Assembly (NCBI RefSeq): GCF_004193775.1
Contig: NC_041003.1
Coordinates: 28,459,735-28,523,734, forward strand
Source: Glycine soja
Taxonomy: Eukaryota > Streptophyta > Magnoliopsida > Fabales > Fabaceae
Reading direction: 5' to 3'
Length of the DNA: 64,000 nucleotides
Position numbers and translations under genes: made by a program
In this document: in pieces, positions 58,122-64,000 of the stretch
How positions within the stretch are numbered: position 1 is the stretch's first letter
Layout of the letters: each line of letters opens with the position of its first letter
Notes under the pieces: generated by a model
The model's input: the letters and a program-made list of their open reading frames with translations, nothing else
Databases searched by the model: none
What the model was told of the DNA's origin: nothing

Positions 58122-60392
58122 TCAATCTTCCATATTCAAAATATAAAAATCAACAGGGAAAATCAGTTCACCAACTCTAACTAAGACATCTTCTATGAAA
58201 CCAACAGGGTAGGCAACACTTCTATTAGCTAAATGAATTACCACATCAGTTGACTGCAAGGGGCCTAGAGATAGAGAATTAAAAATAGACAGAGGCATAA
58301 CACTAACAGAAGCTCCTAAATCTAGCATGGCATTGTCAAACTTACTATTCCCTATGATACAAGGTATGCTGAATGTACCTGGATCTTTGCATTTTTCAGG
58401 AATTTGAGGAACAAATTTACCAATCAATGCGGAGACATTTCTGCCCATGCTAATCCGTTCACTTCCTTTAAGCTTCCACTTATTAGTGCACAGCTCCTTC
58501 AAGAATTTGGCATATCTTGGAATTTGCTTTATTGCATCCAACGGAGATATGTTTACCTCTACTTTTCTAAACGTTTCCAAGATCTCTTTCTCTGCCTCTT
58601 CCATTTTTTTGTTAGAAACTGCTCTTGGAGGGAATGGAAGAGGGGGAATGTGCTGTTTCTGCAAATCAGAATTACCTGTGGAAGAAGATTCACCTGCACA
58701 GAAATTGTTAGGTAAATTTTTGTCATCACCTTTTTCTGGAGTAGAGTAAAGTTTGGCAGGTTCATTTGCAGATGAGGAAGGTGCTACGGTTTGAGGTCCT
58801 TGACACTGCTTTCCCGACCTCAATGAAATGGCACTGACATTTTTGGGATTTTGGACAGCTTGAGAAGGCAACTTGTCAGAATTCTGTGACTGTTGTTGAT
58901 TCAATTGGGTAGCCAATTGTCCCATCTGATTGGTTAGGCTCTGAATGGAGGCTCTGGTCTCTTGCTGAAACTGCATGTTCTGCATAGTCATTTGCCTCAC
59001 AAGTTCTTCGAGGGAAGGTTGTGGAGGGGCCTCAACTGTTGGCTGTTTCTGGGGTTGTTGCTGTTGTTGGATTGGTGGAGGAATGTATGGTCTGCTTGGG
59101 CCAGCAGCATTTTGGAAGGAAGGAGCAGGCTGCTGTTGTTGTTGTTGAGGGCTGGACCATCTGAGGTTAGGGTGATTCCTCCATCCAGGGTTGTATCTGT
59201 TGTTGGAGAGGTCATAATTGTTCTGCTGTGGTTGATTTTGCTGCTGAGGTTGAGGAGGTCTATTGTAAATATTTGCAGCATAAGCTTCAGGCTGCACAAT
59301 TGCTCCAGGTTGCTGCATGGAAGGGCAAAGGTCTGTATGGTGGTCAGTAGAGGAGCACAAACCACAAACCCTTGCAACAGGTACAAATTTCTGATTCAAG
59401 GCCAACTGGGTTACCAAGTTAACCAATGCATCTAGTTTGCTTTCAAGCTTCTTAGTTTCAAATGATGCAGATGGGTTTGTAGCTACCTCATGCACTCCTC
59501 TAATGACTATGGCATCATTTTTGGCGCTAAACTGCTGGGAGTTGGAAGCCATCTTCTCAATTAAATTTCTGGCTTCAGCAGGAGTCATGTCTCCAATGGC
59601 TCCACCACTGGCAGCATCTATCATACTTCTCTCCATATTACTGAGTCTTTCATAAAAATATTGGAGAAGAAGCTGTTCTGAAATCTGATGGTGGGGGCAA
59701 CTGGCACATAGTTTCTTAAATCTCTCCCAGTACTCATACAGGCTCTCTCCACTGAGTTTTCTAATACCTGAGATATCCTTCCTGATGGCTGTGGTCCTGG
59801 AAGCAGGGAAAAATTTCTCTAAGAATACTCTCTTAAGGTCATCCCAGCTCGTGATGGACCTTGGAGCAAGGTAATACAGCCAGTCCTTTGCCACTCCCTC
59901 TAATGAATGAGGAAAAGCCTTCAGAAATATGTGATCTTCTTGGACATCTGGGGGTTTCATGGTGGAGTAGAAAATGTGAAATTCTTTCAAATGTTTGTGC
60001 GGGTCTTCACCTGCAAGGCCATGAAACTTTGGAAGCAAATGAATCAGTCCAGTTTTAAGAACATATGGGACATCCTCATCAGGGTATTGGATGCACAAGC
60101 TTTCGTAGGTGAAATCAGGTGCAACCATCTCCCTTAGAGTCCTCTCACGGGGTGGAGGTTGTGCCATGTTCTCAGAATGTGCAAAATCAGAATGCTCAGA
60201 ATCAGAATGCTCAAAATTATAATGCTCAAGATCAGGATGTTCAAAATCACCAATAACAGAATGCACAGATTCACCAGTAATGGAATGCTCAGAATGATCA
60301 AAAGGTATAAAATGATGCCTAACTAATCTATGAAATGTCCAATCTATCTCAGGATCAAAGGGTTGTAAGTCAGATGGATTGCCTCTAGTCAT
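58122..60392 (-). CDS. Gypsy gag-protease polyprotein (756 aa), truncated by a stop in the protease
   Basis: The N-terminus has degenerate EHSDSEHSDF-type repeats (33-75). Then comes the retrotransposon gag core (about 110-260; FPHSLEGVAKDWLYYLAP, FFPASRTTAIRKDISGI, ESLYEYWERFKKLCASCPHH), an intact CX2CX4HX4C zinc knuckle (343-356), and a Gln/Pro-rich stretch (370-510) with a short coiled coil (MGQLATQLNQQQSQN). An aspartic protease start with the active site DLGAS (691-695) follows. The frame ends MED-stop inside the protease, a single TGA, and the remaining protease lies in the same frame downstream. Gag could be made and assemble particles. Polymerase functions would have to come from another element. 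Confidence 0.88.
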   Translation of the reverse strand: MTRGNPSDLQPFDPEIDWTFHRLVRHHFIPFDHSEHSITGESVHSVIGDFEHPDLEHYNFEHSDSEHSDFAHSENMAQPPPRERTLREMVAPDFTYESLCIQYPDEDVPYVLKTGLIHLLPKFHGLAGEDPHKHLKEFHIFYSTMKPPDVQEDHIFLKAFPHSLEGVAKDWLYYLAPRSITSWDDLKRVFLEKFFPASRTTAIRKDISGIRKLSGESLYEYWERFKKLCASCPHHQISEQLLLQYFYERLSNMERSMIDAASGGAIGDMTPAEARNLIEKMASNSQQFSAKNDAIVIRGVHEVATNPSASFETKKLESKLDALVNLVTQLALNQKFVPVARVCGLCSSTDHHTDLCPSMQQPGAIVQPEAYAANIYNRPPQPQQQNQPQQNNYDLSNNRYNPGWRNHPNLRWSSPQQQQQQPAPSFQNAAGPSRPYIPPPIQQQQQPQKQPTVEAPPQPSLEELVRQMTMQNMQFQQETRASIQSLTNQMGQLATQLNQQQSQNSDKLPSQAVQNPKNVSAISLRSGKQCQGPQTVAPSSSANEPAKLYSTPEKGDDKNLPNNFCAGESSSTGNSDLQKQHIPPLPFPPRAVSNKKMEEAEKEILETFRKVEVNISPLDAIKQIPRYAKFLKELCTNKWKLKGSERISMGRNVSALIGKFVPQIPEKCKDPGTFSIPCIIGNSKFDNAMLDLGASVSVMPLSIFNSLSLGPLQSTDVVIHLANRSVAYPVGFIEDVLVRVGELIFPVDFYILNMED

Positions 60393-61206
60393 ACACTACA
60401 TTCAGCATGCACACAACTAGTTGCCTTATCATGTAAATAAAGGTGTAGGTTTGAACTACAGCTACCCTCAAATGATATCCAAATGACTTGAAATTTTGTG
60501 AGCAACCTTATAAAATGATGAGAAGATAGCACAAAAAATTTCAGACAAAAATTCAAAGTCTAACTATGAAAGCTAAAAATGGTAAGTTAAGAAAAATAAG
60601 TGAATAAAACTTGAAAAATAAAAAAACTTTTGACAGAATCGCTTTTTTTTGAACGATGGAGACCTCAGCCGGCCGTAGGCCAGCAACCACGACGTAGGAA
60701 ATTTTTTTCTACCCCAAATGCATATATAATAATTGCGATTCTGATAACCGGAGCAAAAGTTATGGTCGTTTGAAGTTTTGACAAACACAAAATTTGCTAG
60801 TTTTTTGGAACTTTCAAATCTGACCAAACTAAAGGCTCTAGCTATTTTTCCCACAAAATATGGATTAAAAGAAGTTACCACAAAAAAATCAGCCAAAAAT
60901 AACAACCCTAGCTACTAAAACAAAAAATCTCAAATAATTCAGCATGAGTGGTCGCTAAAATCCGTCTCTAATTGATTTCTACTACTACTATGTTTTGCCG
61001 CAAACACAATCTTCACAGCAAAACACCCAAGACTGAAACAGGGGAAACGCTTAATGGGAAAACTGAAACAGAACACACATTAAACAAAATACCAGGACAC
61101 TAAACAACACTAACACATATACTAACACAATACTAACAATTAATCATAAAACACGAAAGGATTAAACACACACACTAGCTAACTATTATGAACCTTTGGA
61201 CACTGC
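60393..61206 (-). other. Untranslated leader of the minus-strand gypsy element
   Basis: Lies between the primer-binding site and the gag start. It contains a 33-bp block (60746-60778) resembling one in the other gypsy element at 19341-19373. No protein was recognised. Confidence 0.6.
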
Positions 61207-61224
61207 TCCCCGGCAACGGTGCCA
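61207..61224 (-). other. Primer-binding site, tRNA-Asp type
   Basis: The minus strand reads TGGCACCGTTGCCGGGGA, four bases inside the LTR end. It differs by one base from the complement of the plant tRNA-Asp 3' end. It fixes the minus orientation. Confidence 0.8.
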
Positions 61225-61228
61225 AATT

Positions 61229-62371
61229 TGATCGAGGCCGTACCCGAATCAAATAAACATGAAAATGCAGTAACTAGGAAGTGATCCTAGGTCGTTTCCC
61301 AACGAGCAGTGACAAACCAAATGTTCATAATATACTTGCAGTAATAGTAACGATTGGGGGGGTTTGTTTGTTTTGTGATTAAAGAGCAGAACAAGTAAAC
61401 TGGAATATGAAATTACTAATATTAAAAACGGGTTGTTTCCTTTGATTCAGAAGCCATTCTCTTATCCTGGGTTATGGAGAATTCGTCCCAAACAGTCAAC
61501 CACTTAATCCAACCCTATTTCAATTTTCTAAGCGAAAATCAACTTAGGGTTGTCAATACGTGATTAGGCACCACATACACCAGTTAGCCCTTCGTCCATT
61601 AAGCATGAATGCAAGTTAGGCTCAGAGGTAATTAATCGAACACGAAGCATGGACTGATTAATATTCACGAATTTGGGATAACTGGTGAAGGGAAAACTGC
61701 CAGGGAACCACATTACAAGCGAAACCTCAAAGAGAGTTGGGCTTCGTCCTCAAAAGGAAACAACACCAGAAAATCTAGCCTTCCATGGATTCAAACAGAA
61801 AACGCAAATGAAACATGAAGCAAAAACGTAAATGAACAACAACGTAAATGAACAGAAACGTAGATGAAACAGAAACATAAATGAGAGTAGAAGAAGAAGC
61901 AAGAACGAAATTGTAATTAGAAACAGAAAACGTCAAATTGCATTACGTGAACAGTAGCATTAAGTAGAAAAATGAAAACCCTAAAACAAAAGCTCTGAAT
62001 AATGAATAGCATAACAAAATGTCTTGCACGAATCCCAAGGCTACTATTTAAAAAGAGTCACTCAAAGTCACTGGGCCCTATTACAATACTCTAGCCCAAA
62101 ACGAAATAAACACTGAACAACATAAAATAAAATTGCGAAGTTTCCTAATTAGAAATTAACTAAGGTAAGCGCTGCTTTATTTGCCCTCTTCATAACCAAA
62201 ATCAAGATTAAGCCCAATGTTTCATTAATTCCTAAAATTAGATTAAAAACATCAAATTAGCTAAATGAACCCAAATAATAAAACTGTCTGATTAATTGAC
62301 AATTAAGACCAATCAGTAATTAAAATGGTGCAAAAAAGATTTAAAAAATAAAAGAAAATGATGACACATCA
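61229..62371 (-). repeat. 5' LTR of the minus-strand gypsy element
   Basis: 1143 bp, TG...CA, complete. It contains short AAACGTAAATGAA repeats (about 61800-61890), shared with the other LTR, and a TATTTAAAAAGAG TATA-like string near 62044. Confidence 0.9.
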
Positions 62372-62376
62372 ATGAT

Positions 62377-64000
62377 TGCTTTGGAAATTTTCCAAGCTTG
62401 AAACTTCCATGTTCATTTTCATCGAAAACCATGGCGATTGCGCACATTGCCACATCGGAGTTCAAGTTTATATATCTATCCCATCATTAAGGTTAAAATA
62501 TCTCAAATTGAAATAAACATACAATAGCCATGCAGAAAGGCTTCTATTCCTCAAAGTTATGGTGAAAAATTGAAAAAACAGAAGCAAAATTTGTTGCTTT
62601 GCCCTTCAACGTGGTTTTGGAATTGATTTTGTTAGAATTAAAAACTATTCCAAACACACTTTTTTTATTCAAATGTAAAAGGCTAATATTAAAAATAAAA
62701 TGTTACTTGAATTAATTCTCATTATTTAGTTGTTTAGGCAATAATTTCCAAATTTCATCGATCAACTTAAAGCTTATTAAACTTCTAATATTGTAATCAA
62801 GTTTGAGTGTTTAACATATACACATTATTTAGTTTTATTATCTGCAAATGCATTTCTGCAAAGGAAGATTAAACTATTTGAACGATTTAGGAGTTTGTAA
62901 CCATTTAAATCTAAAATCTATAACATAAAGTTACAAGTTTACTCTAAAATAAAAAGACAGGCATTATTGAGGGCATTTTCCTTGTCGATCTCGTTTTTTT
63001 TTTATCATGCGTGGTTTTCTTTGTTCCTAGAACCTCCACCCCAATCCAATTTTAAACTTCCGGTGTACGTGGGATACCTGAAAAAATTAAACTATTTCAA
63101 TAATTGAGTATGTATATATAATCAATTATTCTTTGAGTTCATTTTTGTTTAGATAAGTCTGTTGTAAAGTAATTTAAAAATAATTAATTTTGTTTAGATG
63201 TAAAAAAACCAGTTTTTACATAATAAAAGAATATAAAAACAAGGAAAAATAAGTTGTTAAAAAATAACAAGAAGTTCCTTCTAAAAAAATACTAACCATA
63301 AGAAACAAATTTTGAGATTCGTAGAAAGAAATTATTTTTCAATTTTCTTTTATGAAATTTCACCTGATGTCTCAAACATCCAGATTATTTTATAAACAAC
63401 CTTTTCTTCCACTAAACAGCTGAAATTATATATTATAAATTTTCCCAAATATGCTTGAACATAGAGATAAATATTAAAGCTTCTTTTGTTAAATGACCAT
63501 AACGCCAATATAGTTATTATATTATCAGCTTTGAATTTTAATCTTAATTTGTCTGAGACATAAAATGATTGATTTTACTAACAAGTAGTTATAAGTAATG
63601 ATGAACCTAAATTTTTTTAATAAAACGGTAAGAAATTTAAATATGGATAGAAAAAAAGCTTATTTAGGAGGCAATTCACTTTTGAGATTTTCCAAAAAAA
63701 TACTTGTATGGTAAAAAAATTAAATATATTATTTATTATAAATTATACTTATGAACATGTTTTGTTGCATGTTTTTTTAAGACAAATTCAGTTTCATAAC
63801 ATGTTTGATTGCGTTAACAAATACGTATGCAAAATTAAAATAAACTCACTTTTGTAAGAGAAAGATTTAGATTATTTTTACAAATTTAGTTCATAAATTA
63901 AAATTTAACTCAAACTTAAATTTATAAATTTTAATTCAAATATGTACTTATGCATGAAATTCTTTTTATTGATTTTGATCATAGTTAAAAAATTGTAATA
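62377..64000. other. AT-rich intergenic DNA to the window end
   Basis: No gene was recognised. A short GC-richer piece at 62390-62460 (ATGGCGATTGCGCACATTG) is open for under 20 codons and is not supported as a gene. Confidence 0.45.

Larger units (their letters stand above)
56587..62371 (-). mobile_element. Young non-autonomous Ty3/gypsy element, minus strand
   Basis: Two about 1.14-kb LTRs start TGATCGAGGCCGTACCCG. The element is flanked by ATGAT at 56582-56586 and 62372-62376. On the minus strand the order is 5' LTR (62371-61229), a primer-binding site matching tRNA-Asp, leader, a long gag-protease frame (60392-58122), an in-frame stop, the rest of the protease, and then directly the 3' LTR. 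RT, RNase H and integrase are absent. The LTRs differ at about 8 positions in the first 300 bp, so insertion is fairly recent. tRNA-Asp priming is known in Athila/Tat-like plant gypsy lineages. Without RT the exact lineage is uncertain. Confidence 0.9.

Noticed and set aside
58404..60137. Several plus-strand open frames of 65-157 codons
   Set aside because: Shadows of the minus-strand gypsy gag-protease frame.

Overview
This window is plant nuclear DNA. It is very AT-rich, its genes have introns, and most of it is transposon sequence in several nested layers. The repeat style points to a legume, most likely soybean (Glycine): TAATCGATTA-rich LTRs, a CACTA end resembling the soybean Tgm type, and gypsy LTRs of the GATCGAGGCCGTACCCGAATC kind. 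The species is an inference from remembered families; no search was run.

Only two host genes look intact. The first is a five-exon trichome-birefringence (TBR/TBL) polysaccharide O-acetyltransferase-like gene at 2635-5600 (+). The second is a four-exon class II HD-Zip transcription factor of HAT14 type at 46130-48031 (-). They face each other. In Arabidopsis TBR (At5g06700) and HAT14 (At5g06710) have neighbouring locus numbers, so the window looks like a conserved gene pair pushed about 40 kb apart by transposons.

Layout from left to right: a LINE 3' tail with a (TTG)n end (1-193); the TBR-like gene; a decayed Ty1/copia element on the minus strand (about 5.8-11.3 kb); a solo LTR with an AAATT target-site duplication (TSD) (13842-15549); an internally deleted, non-autonomous Ty3/gypsy element with an ACCAA TSD (18063-21355); an AT-rich stretch with MITEs, microsatellites and a PPR pseudogene (21.4-30.4 kb); an old copia element with an ATAAT TSD (30398-41237) whose 5' LTR is split by a CACTA element; a second CACTA-type element (about 41.2-45.68 kb) carrying exon fragments of at least four unrelated genes; the HAT14-like gene; another CACTA end (about 49.6-49.98 kb); mostly empty AT-rich DNA; and a young gypsy element with an ATGAT TSD on the minus strand (56587-62371).

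The most interesting region is 41.2-45.7 kb. Exons of an AKT-type K+ channel, a quiescin sulfhydryl oxidase, a UDP-arabinose 4-epimerase and a NOM1-like nucleolar protein lie in one orientation with splice sites preserved. They are followed by a long hairpin and a CACTA-type terminus. This looks like a transposon that captures gene fragments and could produce chimeric transcripts. No tRNA, rRNA or CRISPR features were seen.
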